From NCBI GenBank assembly GCA_040904925.1, contig JBBDSP010000003.1:1-64000 (forward strand): a stretch of DNA of 64,000 bases. The letters run 5' to 3'. The first letter of the stretch is position 1. Each line of letters starts with the position of its first letter. The notes beneath the pieces are model-generated. The model worked only from the letters and a program-made list of their open reading frames with translations, was not told the origin of the DNA and ran no database searches. This document shows positions 8,581 through 17,941 of this stretch, piece after piece. The position numbers were made by a program, and so were the translations under genes. Source of the stretch: Gracilimonas sp040904925 (GTDB lineage Bacteria; Bacteroidota; Rhodothermia; Balneolales; Balneolaceae).

Positions 8581-8586
8581 AACACA

Positions 8587-9810
8587 TTAAAAATTACCCA
8601 TCGCTTGCTCGAGGTCAGCGATTATATCCTCTACCCCTTCAATTCCTACTGAGATTCGAACTAGTCCATCCGTAATACCGGCTGCTTTTTTGATTTCTTC
8701 ATCCACTATGGAATGCGTCATAGATGCAGGGTGCTGAATAAGCGTATCTACTGCTCCCAAACTTACGGCAAGGGTACATAGCTTGACGTTGTTCATCAAA
8801 GATACACCCGCTTCAAGACCTCCCTTCAGCTCAAAAGAGATCATTCCACCAAATCCATTTTTCATGATGGAAGATGCCAAATTATGTTGTGGATGAGATT
8901 CGAGCCCGGGATAAAAAACATGATCTACTTCTGGATGAGACTCCAGCCAACGGGCAACTTTCATGGCATTTTCATTATGCTGCTTCATCCTTAGCGGTAG
9001 TGTTTTAATACCGTTGGTGGTAAGCCAGGCGTCCGTTGGTCCGGCGATGCCACCCAAATTCTTCCGGTATAGAAAAGTTTGAGCTTCTTCGAACAGACCC
9101 TGTTTTGCGACCATTACTCCGCCAATAACAGTTCCATGTCCACCCATGTATTTTGTGGTAGAATGAACAACAACATCCGCTCCCAGCTCTAAAGGCTGAA
9201 TGTGATAAGGTGTTGCAAAGGTATTATCAACCATCAATAGAGCACCGTAAGATTCTGCCAGCTGAGCAATAGCTCTGATGTCTGAGATCTTAAGCGTGGG
9301 ATTTGCGATGCTTTCCAGGAAAATGAGTTTGGTTTCCGGGTTCTTTTTCAATTCCATTTCAACCATAAAAACATCCGAGGTATCCACAAATGAAACAGAC
9401 ATTCCCATCTCCGGAGCTTCCTCTTTCAAGAACTGTGAAGTACACCCATACAGATCGTTTTGAGCGATCACATGTCCGCCTTTTGCCAGACTGATTATTC
9501 CTGTCGTGATGGCTGCCATACCACTTCCGAAAGCCATTCCGTTGTAAGCTTCCGGATCATTGAGGCTGTAAGTTTCCAGTGCACACACGGTTCGTTCCAG
9601 TTCTTCTACTGTTGGATTTCCAAGACGAGAATAGACATGACTCGCCCCGCCTTCTTCATGTCGAAAGGCCTTTGCACCGGATTCCACATCATCAAAAACA
9701 AATGTCGAAGTCTGATAGATCGGAGTGGCATGTGCACCATATTGATCTTTATTTCCTTTTCCGCCGTGAATGGCTGCCGATTCGAATGTGGGTTTAATTT
9801 TGGTCTTCAT
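8587..9810 (-). CDS. Methionine gamma-lyase-type trans-sulfuration enzyme
   Basis: This 407-residue PLP enzyme belongs to the Cys/Met metabolism family. The Schiff-base lysine is Lys220 in HSTTKYMGGHG, and the PLP-phosphate contacts lie in VYSRLGNPTVEELE. YGCT carries Cys123 at the place of the cysteine that marks methionine gamma-lyases (Cys116 of the Pseudomonas enzyme). That favours the reaction methionine to methanethiol, ammonia and 2-oxobutyrate over cystathionine synthesis. Cystathionine gamma-lyase or gamma-synthase remains possible. Its start overlaps the end of an Lrp gene by 17 bp, which points to control by that regulator. Confidence 0.88.
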   Translation of the reverse strand: MKTKIKPTFESAAIHGGKGNKDQYGAHATPIYQTSTFVFDDVESGAKAFRHEEGGASHVYSRLGNPTVEELERTVCALETYSLNDPEAYNGMAFGSGMAAITTGIISLAKGGHVIAQNDLYGCTSQFLKEEAPEMGMSVSFVDTSDVFMVEMELKKNPETKLIFLESIANPTLKISDIRAIAQLAESYGALLMVDNTFATPYHIQPLELGADVVVHSTTKYMGGHGTVIGGVMVAKQGLFEEAQTFLYRKNLGGIAGPTDAWLTTNGIKTLPLRMKQHNENAMKVARWLESHPEVDHVFYPGLESHPQHNLASSIMKNGFGGMISFELKGGLEAGVSLMNNVKLCTLAVSLGAVDTLIQHPASMTHSIVDEEIKKAAGITDGLVRISVGIEGVEDIIADLEQAMGNF

Positions 9811-10279
9811 AATAAACGGGGATTGGAGATTGATCTTTAATGGTATTCAGTACAATGCTGGTATAAAGCCTTTCCACATCGGGTAGGGTGGTTAGCTTGT
9901 TCCGCATCAGCTGCTCATAATCTTTGGTGTCTCTTGCTACAACCTGAAGCAGGAAGTCACCATCACCGGTAGTATGGTAACAGGCCAGTATTTCCGGAAT
10001 CTCCTGAACAGCAGAAGTGAATTCCTCCAACAAATTTAACTGGTGGACTTTCAGCGTCACTTTCACAAAAGCGGTAAAACCTCTTCCAACCGACTCTTTA
10101 TTAACTTTTGCTGAGTAGCCTTCTATAACTCCATCTCTTTGCAGTCGGCGGACACGCTCAAGTGTAGGTGTGGTAGTGAGACCGATCCGATCCGCCAATT
10201 CTTTATTCGCGATCCGTCCTTCTTGCTGAAGAATCTCAATAATATTTTTATCAACGCTATCAAGTTTAGAGTGGGACAT
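9794..10279 (-). CDS. Lrp/AsnC-family transcriptional regulator
   Basis: The 161-residue protein has the N-terminal winged helix-turn-helix (LDSVDKNIIEILQQEGRI, then the recognition helix TTTPTLERVRRLQRDGVI) and a C-terminal RAM/AsnC ligand-binding domain with ACYHTTGDGDFLLQV. Lrp proteins sense amino acids and form octamers. Overlap with the methionine gamma-lyase start suggests that this one senses methionine or a branched amino acid and switches the operon. A near-consensus Lrp box lies about 125 bp upstream. Confidence 0.93.
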   Translation of the reverse strand: MSHSKLDSVDKNIIEILQQEGRIANKELADRIGLTTTPTLERVRRLQRDGVIEGYSAKVNKESVGRGFTAFVKVTLKVHQLNLLEEFTSAVQEIPEILACYHTTGDGDFLLQVVARDTKDYEQLMRNKLTTLPDVERLYTSIVLNTIKDQSPIPVYYEDQN

Positions 10280-10404
10280 GACAGAAGAATTAACTGGATT
10301 ATAGAATAATTATAACAAATAATCCTTCTAATATCTATTATATCAGCATATAATTAACTTAAAAATAACTAAATAAGAATTAAATGACGTTTATAATTTA
10401 TTTA

Positions 10405-10419
10405 CAGAATAATATTCTA
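10405..10419. promoter_or_regulatory. Candidate Lrp-binding box
   Basis: The 15-base stretch CAGAATAATATTCTA fits the degenerate Lrp consensus YAGHAWATTWTDCTR at 14 of 15 places and contains the palindrome AGAATAATATTCT. It lies in the AT-rich gap upstream of the Lrp gene, so autoregulation is a fair guess. No protein-binding data are available here. The rest of the 200-bp gap is AT-rich and holds no gene. Confidence 0.4.
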
Positions 10420-10480
10420 CAAGAGACACAAACCAGACTGATCTGTAGAATTTTGAACTAATGTTTAGAAGGGAAACCGA

Positions 10481-11773
10481 TCAACCGACCAAAACTATTT
10501 GAAGATCCATCAAATTATTACCCGTTGCCCCGGTCTTTATGTGCGTATTCATCCTTTCATGAAAGTAGTAAGAATCATTATTCTGAAGAAAATCTTCGGG
10601 GCTTATTTTTTGCTTACGGGCTTTTAATGTGGTTTCTGAATTTATGATGGCTCCGGCAGCATCCGTTGGACCGTCAATCCCATCTGTAGCAAAACTCAAT
10701 AGCGATATATCGTGCTGTCCCTCGATCGAAATAGCTGCATTCAAGGCCAGTTCTTGATTCCTGCCTCCTTTTCCGTCTCCTTTTACCTTAACCGTACTTT
10801 CCCCGAAATACACAAAGGCAGCCGGGATCTTCAACTCTGATTTTTTACTCAGAACCGATATAGCCTCACTGCAGATCTTTTTTGATATCCTGTTTACATC
10901 TAAATTATAAGCAGAAGAAGCTACCTGAACGTTATATCCCTTTCCAGACAAAAACTTACCTGCATTTTCAGCCAGGATATTAGCCCCGGAGATTACTTTT
11001 GTTCTGTGGTTTGTCCAGTCTATGTTCTCAGATTTTGGATTTTCAGGTATCTCGCCATGCATCCCTTTACTTATATGAATTCGGATAGAATGAGCAATAT
11101 CATCCCACAATCTATACTTCTTCAGTACCTGAAATGCTTCTTTAAAAGTTGAAGTATCCGGAATTGTTGGCCCGCTTCCGATGCTATCAGGATTATCTCC
11201 CGGAACGTCAGAAAGTAAAATGGAAACTAAATTCCTGTCTGAAAAAAGTTCTCCAAGCTTCCCTCCGGCGGTTTCAGAAAGATGTTTTCTTACAGCGTTG
11301 ATCTCATGGATTGAGGCCCCGGAGTTCAATAATAATTTATAGGCATTCCGTAATTCATCCAGTTCAATACCACCAGCCGGAATGCAGAATAATGATGATG
11401 CGCCACCGGAAAGGCAAAAGATCACGGTATCATCTTCAGGAATCCTTTTGGCCAAATCTCTCAATTCGTAAGAAGCCGATACCGAATCCTGATATGGATA
11501 TGGATGAGTGCCTGTGAAAACCTGGACCCTGTTAAGGGTATGAGATATGTTTGGCGAAATGATGATCCCATCTTCAACTGAAGAACCATAATATGTTTCC
11601 ACCTGATGAGCCATTTCTACTGAAGCTTTACCCGCACCCAAAATCCACACTTTTCCCGTTAATTCCAGAGTGGACAAATATGATTTTAAGTCCAGTGCAA
11701 AAAAATCGTCTGTAATTAATTTACTAACTACTTCTTCAAGTACCTGATGCTGCTTACGAAGCTTTTCTCTCAT
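10481..11773 (-). CDS. Glycerate 2-kinase (MOFRL family)
   Basis: The 430-residue protein matches the GckA/TtuD type of D-glycerate kinase, which phosphorylates glycerate at C2. The N-terminal DUF4147 part has KVWILGAGKASVEMA and CLSGGASSLFC. The KHLSETAGGKLG block and LLSDVPGDNPDSIGSGPT follow. The C-terminal MOFRL domain has GGRNQELAL and FATDGIDGPTDAAGA. The start lies inside the end of the small membrane gene (20-bp overlap), so it is the third gene of the exosortase operon. A metabolic kinase in that place is unexpected. Confidence 0.9.
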   Translation of the reverse strand: MREKLRKQHQVLEEVVSKLITDDFFALDLKSYLSTLELTGKVWILGAGKASVEMAHQVETYYGSSVEDGIIISPNISHTLNRVQVFTGTHPYPYQDSVSASYELRDLAKRIPEDDTVIFCLSGGASSLFCIPAGGIELDELRNAYKLLLNSGASIHEINAVRKHLSETAGGKLGELFSDRNLVSILLSDVPGDNPDSIGSGPTIPDTSTFKEAFQVLKKYRLWDDIAHSIRIHISKGMHGEIPENPKSENIDWTNHRTKVISGANILAENAGKFLSGKGYNVQVASSAYNLDVNRISKKICSEAISVLSKKSELKIPAAFVYFGESTVKVKGDGKGGRNQELALNAAISIEGQHDISLLSFATDGIDGPTDAAGAIINSETTLKARKQKISPEDFLQNNDSYYFHERMNTHIKTGATGNNLMDLQIVLVG

Positions 11774-12233
11774 GAAGTAAATTTCTTTTTGCTAAAAGTG
11801 AAAGTGGAATGATTCCGATTGAACTCAGTGGAATAAAATACCGCGATAGCATATCACATACGACCAAAGACCACACGCCTTGAGATACAAACAAAGAGAA
11901 AGTGAGGCTTGCAACTATGATCATAAATGCATGGATTCCTATCAAAATTATATAGAAACCCTTGTCTGAGCCGATCAGGATCAATCCAATAATTCCCAAC
12001 AGAAAAAAGAACCCGAACGGAAATTTATAGTGCAATATTTTTTCAAAATTATCGGTTTGATATTCAACATAAATTAGTCGGGTTCCCAATTCTTTAACAG
12101 ATACCTGATCGATAGCCTCCACTTTGTTTTGAACAAATCCTTCCGTTTGCCAGCTAAATAATGTCGTTCGCGGTTCCCGCAAAATAAACAAATGAAATAG
12201 AATATAGAGCCCTACCAAAGCTATTTTTTTCAT
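11754..12233 (-). CDS. Small membrane protein, probable exosortase partner
   Basis: The 159-residue protein has an N-terminal hydrophobic helix, a soluble loop (residues about 22-68) and three further membrane helices. The ending LSRYFIPLSSIGIIPLSLL resembles the RYxxN/RYF-type C terminus of exosortase F-associated proteins. Its start overlaps the exosortase stop (TAATG) and its end overlaps glycerate kinase by 20 bp, so translation is probably coupled. I infer a partner role from position and topology; the sequence match alone is weak. Confidence 0.6.
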   Translation of the reverse strand: MKKIALVGLYILFHLFILREPRTTLFSWQTEGFVQNKVEAIDQVSVKELGTRLIYVEYQTDNFEKILHYKFPFGFFFLLGIIGLILIGSDKGFYIILIGIHAFMIIVASLTFSLFVSQGVWSLVVCDMLSRYFIPLSSIGIIPLSLLAKRNLLHERKAS

Positions 12234-12754
12234 TAGGTCATAGCCTTGGAAGGATTAGAAAAGCTGTTCATATCACTATAATTCACCCATACCATCCACA
12301 ACAGAAAAATGACCAGGTAAAAAATAGTAGTCGTCGAATAATCATGAGTGAAATCAAAGAATTTAGGCCATTCAACCTGAGTAATGGTTAGCGTTATGAT
12401 CCGGACCATATTGACAACATATATCACACAAATTCCCAAAACACTAAAGCTTATCCTGTTCTTCCAGTCACCCGGATATGCTAAAATAAATCCTAGGAAT
12501 AATCCCATTGCCGCAATTCCATTACAACCATCTACGATCTCAATTCCGGGATATTCTCCAATACCTATAATTCTGTTGACCGTAAAAACCTCATATCCTA
12601 TCCATTTTAAAAAGCCCGCACTTGCCCCAATTATATTTAACGACAACCATTCATCCAGACTCCCATCCGGCAAGAGCCATAACTCATAGATCAAATACCA
12701 TATAATAAAGATCAAAAGTGCTTTGGCAATAAATTTAATTACCGGAGAGTTCAT
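12233..12754 (-). CDS. Exosortase/archaeosortase-family transpeptidase (XrtF-like)
   Basis: This 173-residue multi-pass membrane protein carries the three family residues in order: Cys77 in VDGCNGIAAMGLFLGF, Arg118 in VNMVRIITLT, and His137 in DFTHDYSTT. Exosortases cut C-terminal sorting signals (PEP-CTERM-like) and attach or release the protein at the cell surface. The short length and the small membrane partner downstream suggest the XrtF type. No protein in this window ends in a recognisable sorting signal, so the substrates are elsewhere. It is divergently arranged with a polysaccharide export gene, a common exosortase setting. Confidence 0.85.
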   Translation of the reverse strand: MNSPVIKFIAKALLIFIIWYLIYELWLLPDGSLDEWLSLNIIGASAGFLKWIGYEVFTVNRIIGIGEYPGIEIVDGCNGIAAMGLFLGFILAYPGDWKNRISFSVLGICVIYVVNMVRIITLTITQVEWPKFFDFTHDYSTTTIFYLVIFLLWMVWVNYSDMNSFSNPSKAMT

Positions 12755-12855
12755 TTTAGTGCTTTAATTATTTGTTTCTTAACTTAACCGATTCTGTTGA
12801 CCGATTTGACTAGGTGGTACTTAATTTTTAAAAATATCTTAAATCTTTATACCGA

Positions 12856-15339
12856 ATGCGACTTTTAAAATATACTGTTTTTGGTTTTTTATTTACCCTT
12901 TTCAGCCTTCCACTTTTAGCTCAGGATGTTGGAATTGACTTTGAAAATATCAGAGTTGACCAATTGAGTGATAATCAGATAAGTCAACTTTACGAACGTA
13001 TGCAGGATAGAGGGTTGACTATTTCTGAAGTTGAGAGCCTTGCTCTTGCCCGTGGAATGGATCCTGCAGAAGTTAGTAAACTAAGGCGCAGAATTAATGA
13101 AGTTCAAACATCTTCTGAACAAGATGGTAGCGAAGGTAGTAACCAAGAAGAAAACAGGCGGCAGACCCAACAACAGTTAGACGGCCAGTTACCCGAAGGG
13201 ATGACTCCACCCTACCCCTCTGTGAAAGTAGATACTCTGGGATTATTATTTACTGAAGAAGAATCAGATTCTGCCACTGTATTTGGTTCTAATATTTTCA
13301 CAAACGAATACCTAACCTTCGAACCTTCGATGAATATCCCCACCCCTAAAAATTATGTTTTAGGCCCTGGAGATGAAATTATCATCGATATTTGGGGAGC
13401 TTCCGAAAATACCTATCAACTTACTATCAATCCTGAAGGGGCAGTGCAGATAAGTAGTATTGGCCCGATTTTTGTAAACGGACTAACTATTGAGGAGGCA
13501 AGGGAAAGATTAATAGACAAACTTGCCTCAATATATTCTGGTTTAAAGGGAGAAAACAAAAACACCTATGCTCAAATTTCTTTAGGCAATGTTCGTAGTA
13601 TTAAAGTAAGTATAGTCGGTGAAGTGAATGTCCCGGGAACTTATACTTTATCGTCACTCTCAACAGTTTTCAATGCATTGTACGCCGCCGGTGGCCCAAA
13701 TGAGAATGGGACTTACCGATCTGTTAAAGTTTTGCGAAATGGGAATGTTTATCAAGAAGTAGATTTATACGATTTTTTGGTGTCAGGAGATCTATCAGGA
13801 AACATTACTTTGCATGATCAAGATATTATAAAAATTGACCCTTATGTAAATCGAATTTCAGTTCAAGGTGAGGTAAAAACTATAGGATTATATGAAACAC
13901 TGGAAGGAGAAACATTTAATGATTTAGTAACCTATTTTGGTGGTTTTAGCCCTGATGCGTACAAAAATAGAATTAAGGTGGAACGCAAAACCGGCACAGA
14001 AAAAAGAATTGTTGATATTAAATATCCCGAACAGGGAAGCACCATTCTTAATTCCGGTGATGTAATTATTGTTCAAGAATTATTAGACCGATATGAGAAC
14101 AAAGTCGAAATAGGAGGTGCCATATTCAGGCCGGGAGAATACGGGTTAGAACAAAACCCAACCCTCTTAACCCTTATTAACAACGCTGAAGGAGTTATGG
14201 GAGATGCTTTTTTAGATCGAGCCATAATTTACAGAACACGAGCCGATTATAGTATTGAAGCTATCCCTGTTAACCTTAATAGCCTTTTCGCTGATTCTTC
14301 CTCTCACGATATCACACTTGTAAAAGACGATAGGATCAAGATCTCTTCAATTTTTGATTTACGAGAATTTAGAACAGTAAGAATAAGCGGTTCTGTATTG
14401 AATCCCGGAACATATCGTTTTGTTGAAAATAGCTCTCTAAAGGATCTGATATTTGAAGCGGATGGTTTAAAAGATGAGGCAGCCCCTTACAACATAGAAA
14501 TAGCCCGAAGATTTGTTAATAATGATTCCAGAACAATACAGAATGAAATAGCAGAAATTATTACTGTCAACATCGAAAATGGCCTGCAATATTCACCCGA
14601 ACTTGAAGAAATTACCTTACAGCCATTTGACCAAGTATTTATAAGGAAAGCACCGGGATATGAGGTTCAAAAAACAGTCAATATAACCGGTGAAGTAATG
14701 TATCCCGGTGAGTATGCTTTAAGTACAAGAGATTTCAGGCTCAGTGATCTCATAGAAAAAAGTGGAGGTATGACACAATTTGCTTATGTGGAAGGCGCTT
14801 CCCTTACCCGCGAAATTGAAAATGATTTTGAAGAAGTAGAACTTAACATTGAAGAAGATTCTGTAGTAGCCATGCAACAAGAAAAAATAGAGTCTCTCTC
14901 CCAAGTCGGTATTCAATTACAGAAAGCACTTGAAATACCGGGGTCAAACTTTGACATCCTGCTTCAGGAAGGTGATGAAATCCATATCCCAAAACGCCTT
15001 CAAACTGTTCAAATACGCGGGGAGGTCTTATATCCAATCAATGCACGATTTGACGGTTCCAGATCGTTTAAAAGTTATATTGGTGCCGCAGGTGGTTTTA
15101 CAGAACAAGCCAATACTCGTCGTGCTTATATCGTTTATGCAAATGGAGAAGTAGATAGAACAAAACGGTTCTTATTCTTCAGGTCTTATCCTGATGTGAA
15201 GCCGGGATCAATTCTTATTATTCCTCCAAAACAAGAACGTACGCAGATGACACCACAAGAACGAGTGGCTATTCTTTCCACGATCGTATCAATGGCTGCA
15301 CTTTTAACTAATACTTTCTTTCAGATCCGCAGAAACTGA
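12856..15339 (+). CDS. Polysaccharide export protein with six SLBB domains (Wza-like)
   Basis: The 827-residue protein has a signal peptide ending LLAQ with no lipobox cysteine. A Gln-rich linker follows, then a Poly_export domain starting around YVLGPGDEIIIDIWG. Six SLBB-type beta-grasp repeats begin near residues 248, 331, 416, 506, 605 and 715, each with a GEV..PG.Y pattern. The C terminus is a hydrophobic helix. Proteins of this build form the outer-membrane channel for capsule or exopolysaccharide. The usual two or three SLBB domains are exceeded. No glycosyltransferase or Wzc-like kinase is nearby. It diverges from the exosortase operon. Confidence 0.92.
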   Translation: MRLLKYTVFGFLFTLFSLPLLAQDVGIDFENIRVDQLSDNQISQLYERMQDRGLTISEVESLALARGMDPAEVSKLRRRINEVQTSSEQDGSEGSNQEENRRQTQQQLDGQLPEGMTPPYPSVKVDTLGLLFTEEESDSATVFGSNIFTNEYLTFEPSMNIPTPKNYVLGPGDEIIIDIWGASENTYQLTINPEGAVQISSIGPIFVNGLTIEEARERLIDKLASIYSGLKGENKNTYAQISLGNVRSIKVSIVGEVNVPGTYTLSSLSTVFNALYAAGGPNENGTYRSVKVLRNGNVYQEVDLYDFLVSGDLSGNITLHDQDIIKIDPYVNRISVQGEVKTIGLYETLEGETFNDLVTYFGGFSPDAYKNRIKVERKTGTEKRIVDIKYPEQGSTILNSGDVIIVQELLDRYENKVEIGGAIFRPGEYGLEQNPTLLTLINNAEGVMGDAFLDRAIIYRTRADYSIEAIPVNLNSLFADSSSHDITLVKDDRIKISSIFDLREFRTVRISGSVLNPGTYRFVENSSLKDLIFEADGLKDEAAPYNIEIARRFVNNDSRTIQNEIAEIITVNIENGLQYSPELEEITLQPFDQVFIRKAPGYEVQKTVNITGEVMYPGEYALSTRDFRLSDLIEKSGGMTQFAYVEGASLTREIENDFEEVELNIEEDSVVAMQQEKIESLSQVGIQLQKALEIPGSNFDILLQEGDEIHIPKRLQTVQIRGEVLYPINARFDGSRSFKSYIGAAGGFTEQANTRRAYIVYANGEVDRTKRFLFFRSYPDVKPGSILIIPPKQERTQMTPQERVAILSTIVSMAALLTNTFFQIRRN

Positions 15340-15368
15340 TCTGACTGAACTCTTAATCTTCCAAAATG

Positions 15369-15407
15369 AAAGAGCCCGTTCTTAAAATCAAGAACGGGCT
15401 CTTTTTG
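15369..15407. terminator. Bidirectional intrinsic terminator
   Basis: A perfect 15-bp stem (15369-15383 with 15390-15404) has a GC-rich core and a 6-base loop, and is followed by a T-run on the plus strand. A-rich flanks make it work in both directions. It sits between the convergent SLBB export gene and fadE. Confidence 0.92.
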
Positions 15408-15433
15408 TCTAATCTCAGTAAGTATTTTGAGAT

Positions 15434-17929
15434 TTAGGTTAAAGACTCTGCAAGCTTATCAGGCCTTTCACCATCTCCGGAAGGCTGAGTTGGGGTTTCA
15501 TTCAAATACTCATCTAAACCAAACTCATCAACCTGAATAGCATCGTTTCGGGCGATTTCTGTTTTCTTAACGAGCGCTGCCTCTTCTTTAGTTAGAACAC
15601 CTTTCTCAACCGCAAAATCTGCGATCTCTAAATAAGGTTCTTTTGGTAGCTCTTTAGCTTTAATAGCTTTGTAAAGTTTCTTGAATAGAGGCCATGCTTC
15701 TTCATTGAGTTTCATGGTGTGCTCATATCGACCAAGAGCTGACTCCTTGTCTTTAGGGATAAAGATACCAGCTGTAATATGATCACGGTCTTCTCCGCGG
15801 GTCTGCATAGCCTGAGCTACTTTATGTCCGAGCTTATCGGATGGATAGGTGCCGATCGGATTTAACCTTCCCCAAACTCCAGCTATACGAAATGCCCAGC
15901 TAAGTCCGGGTACTTTGATCTCTCTGAGGATTCCCTCAAAAGCCTGCTGTATTTTCCAGAAGCTGTATTCCATCGCCCATTCAAAATACGGACGATCTGC
16001 TTCTCTCCTTCCTTCTGCTTCAAATCTGCGTAATGTTCCGGATGCCAGGTACATGTAACTCAAAATATCGGCATAGCGACCGGCTATTTTTTCTTTCATC
16101 TTCAACGCTCCTCCGTATGAGCCAAGCGCAATGTCTGTAAAGAATGCAAATGAAGCTGAAGCCCACGCCAATTTTCGGAAATATTTTGCAGAAGGGCCGC
16201 TTACCGGCGAAGCTGCCATTCTTCCCCTTGTAATACTTAATACAAAGGCTCGCACTTTATTGGTTGCAACATGACCAATATGCTTCCAGAAGTTGTCATC
16301 AAACTTCTTAACGTCTTTATTCATTAGCGCATCAATTTCGTTGTAGGCATATGGGTGGCAGCGAATGGCTCCCTGGCCAAATATCATCAATGTTCTTGTA
16401 AGGATATTTGCACCTTCAACAGTGATGGCGATCGGCATAGCCGTGTAACTGCTCGCAAAGATATTTCGGGGTCCACGGGAAATTCCGGCTCCGCCTACAA
16501 TATCCATGGCATCATTTACTACCTCGCGTCCAAGCTCGGTGAAATTATATTTAGCGATTGCAGTAACCACCGCCGGTTTTTGTCCACTGTCCAGACCTCC
16601 TGTCGTATATCTGCGGGCCCCTTCCATCAGATAGGTATATCCTCCAATTCGAGCCATCGGTTCTTCAATTCCCTCAAATTTCCCGATGGGCAAACCAAAT
16701 TGTTTTCGAATGGCTGTATAAGCTCCAATCGCTCTGGTTGCAACTTTTGAGCCCCCCAAACTTTGGGCCGGAAGTGATATTCCCCGGCCAACGGCAAGTG
16801 ACTCCATAAGCATTCTCCATCCATTACCAGCTCCTTCTTTGCCGCCTATAATTGCATTGATCGGAACTACTACATCTTTGCCATCAATCGGGCAGTTGTA
16901 AAATGGAATTCCCAGTGGATCGTGACGGCGACCAAGTACAACCCCTTCCGTATCAGATGGGATCAAAGCACAAGTAATTCCACGATTCTCTTCATCTCCT
17001 ATTAAGTGATCCGGATCTTTTAGATTGAAGGCCAAACCAATCACTGTGGAAATAGCAGCCAGTGTAATATATCGTTTCTCAAAATTCATGCGGAGATAGA
17101 GCTCTCCGTCTTCTCCTTTAAATACTACACCCTCAGAACGCATACTTCCGGCATCAGAACCGGCATTTGCTTCTGTCAATCCAAAGCAAGGCATCTCCTC
17201 ACCGGTTACCAGCTTCGGTAAATAATGATCTTTTTGCTCCTCAGTTCCATAGTGCAATAATAGTTCAGCAGGTCCTAATGAATTAGGAACCATCACGGTT
17301 GTGGCCAGAGGACCACATCTTGAAGCTAACTTAGCAACGATAGCACTGTGGGCTGTAGCTGAAAACTCAAGCCCGCCGTATTTCTTGGGAACGATCAGCC
17401 CAAAGAATTTCTCCTTGCGCATAAATTCCCACACTTCATCCGTAAATCCTTTACGAACCATCACGTCCCAGTCAGTAACCATTTCACATAATTGTTCTAC
17501 AGGTCCATCAAGATACGCTTGTTCCTCTTTTGTGAGTTCAGGATAGGGTTCATCTAAAATGCGCTTCATGTTTGGCTTTCCGGAAAATAACTCCCCTTCA
17601 ACCCACACATTACCTGCTTCGATAGCTGTTTGTTCAGTCTGTGATATTTTTGGCAAGAAGTTCAATGCATCCAGCAATTTCATGATCGGGGCACTCAAAA
17701 CAATTCTTCGAATGGGTTTGATGTTGAAAACTACAACCAACACAGTAAATGTAATGAATAACCAACCGGGAGCATTCAAACCAACCAAACCGGCATAACC
17801 AACAATTGCCCATAACCACAATGATGCGCCGGTGTACCCTAAGATCAACATTAATAATACTGCTGAACTGATCGAAGCCCAAAGCGGCACCTCGCTAAAA
17901 AATCCTAATAACTCCATAATTGCTTCCAT
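15434..17929 (-). CDS. fadE: FadE-type acyl-CoA dehydrogenase
   Basis: The 831-residue product has the long FadE build. Two or three N-terminal membrane helices (residues about 10-75) precede the acyl-CoA dehydrogenase fold, with YGGLEFSATAHS, GLTEANAGSDAGS and FGQGAIRCHPY. A C-terminal extension follows. It carries out the first, FAD-dependent step of fatty-acid beta-oxidation at the inner membrane. A strong ribosome binding site (AAGGAG, about 7 bases from ATG 17929) fixes the start. The TetR gene ends 12 bp upstream, so they form an operon and the regulator is the likely local control. Confidence 0.93.
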   Translation of the reverse strand: MEAIMELLGFFSEVPLWASISSAVLLMLILGYTGASLWLWAIVGYAGLVGLNAPGWLFITFTVLVVVFNIKPIRRIVLSAPIMKLLDALNFLPKISQTEQTAIEAGNVWVEGELFSGKPNMKRILDEPYPELTKEEQAYLDGPVEQLCEMVTDWDVMVRKGFTDEVWEFMRKEKFFGLIVPKKYGGLEFSATAHSAIVAKLASRCGPLATTVMVPNSLGPAELLLHYGTEEQKDHYLPKLVTGEEMPCFGLTEANAGSDAGSMRSEGVVFKGEDGELYLRMNFEKRYITLAAISTVIGLAFNLKDPDHLIGDEENRGITCALIPSDTEGVVLGRRHDPLGIPFYNCPIDGKDVVVPINAIIGGKEGAGNGWRMLMESLAVGRGISLPAQSLGGSKVATRAIGAYTAIRKQFGLPIGKFEGIEEPMARIGGYTYLMEGARRYTTGGLDSGQKPAVVTAIAKYNFTELGREVVNDAMDIVGGAGISRGPRNIFASSYTAMPIAITVEGANILTRTLMIFGQGAIRCHPYAYNEIDALMNKDVKKFDDNFWKHIGHVATNKVRAFVLSITRGRMAASPVSGPSAKYFRKLAWASASFAFFTDIALGSYGGALKMKEKIAGRYADILSYMYLASGTLRRFEAEGRREADRPYFEWAMEYSFWKIQQAFEGILREIKVPGLSWAFRIAGVWGRLNPIGTYPSDKLGHKVAQAMQTRGEDRDHITAGIFIPKDKESALGRYEHTMKLNEEAWPLFKKLYKAIKAKELPKEPYLEIADFAVEKGVLTKEEAALVKKTEIARNDAIQVDEFGLDEYLNETPTQPSGDGERPDKLAESLT

Positions 17930-17941
17930 GATATCTCCTTT

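Noticed and set aside
8587..10480. SAM riboswitch for methionine gamma-lyase
   Set aside because: The gene start overlaps the Lrp gene, and the gap upstream of Lrp shows no multi-stem SAM-type layout.
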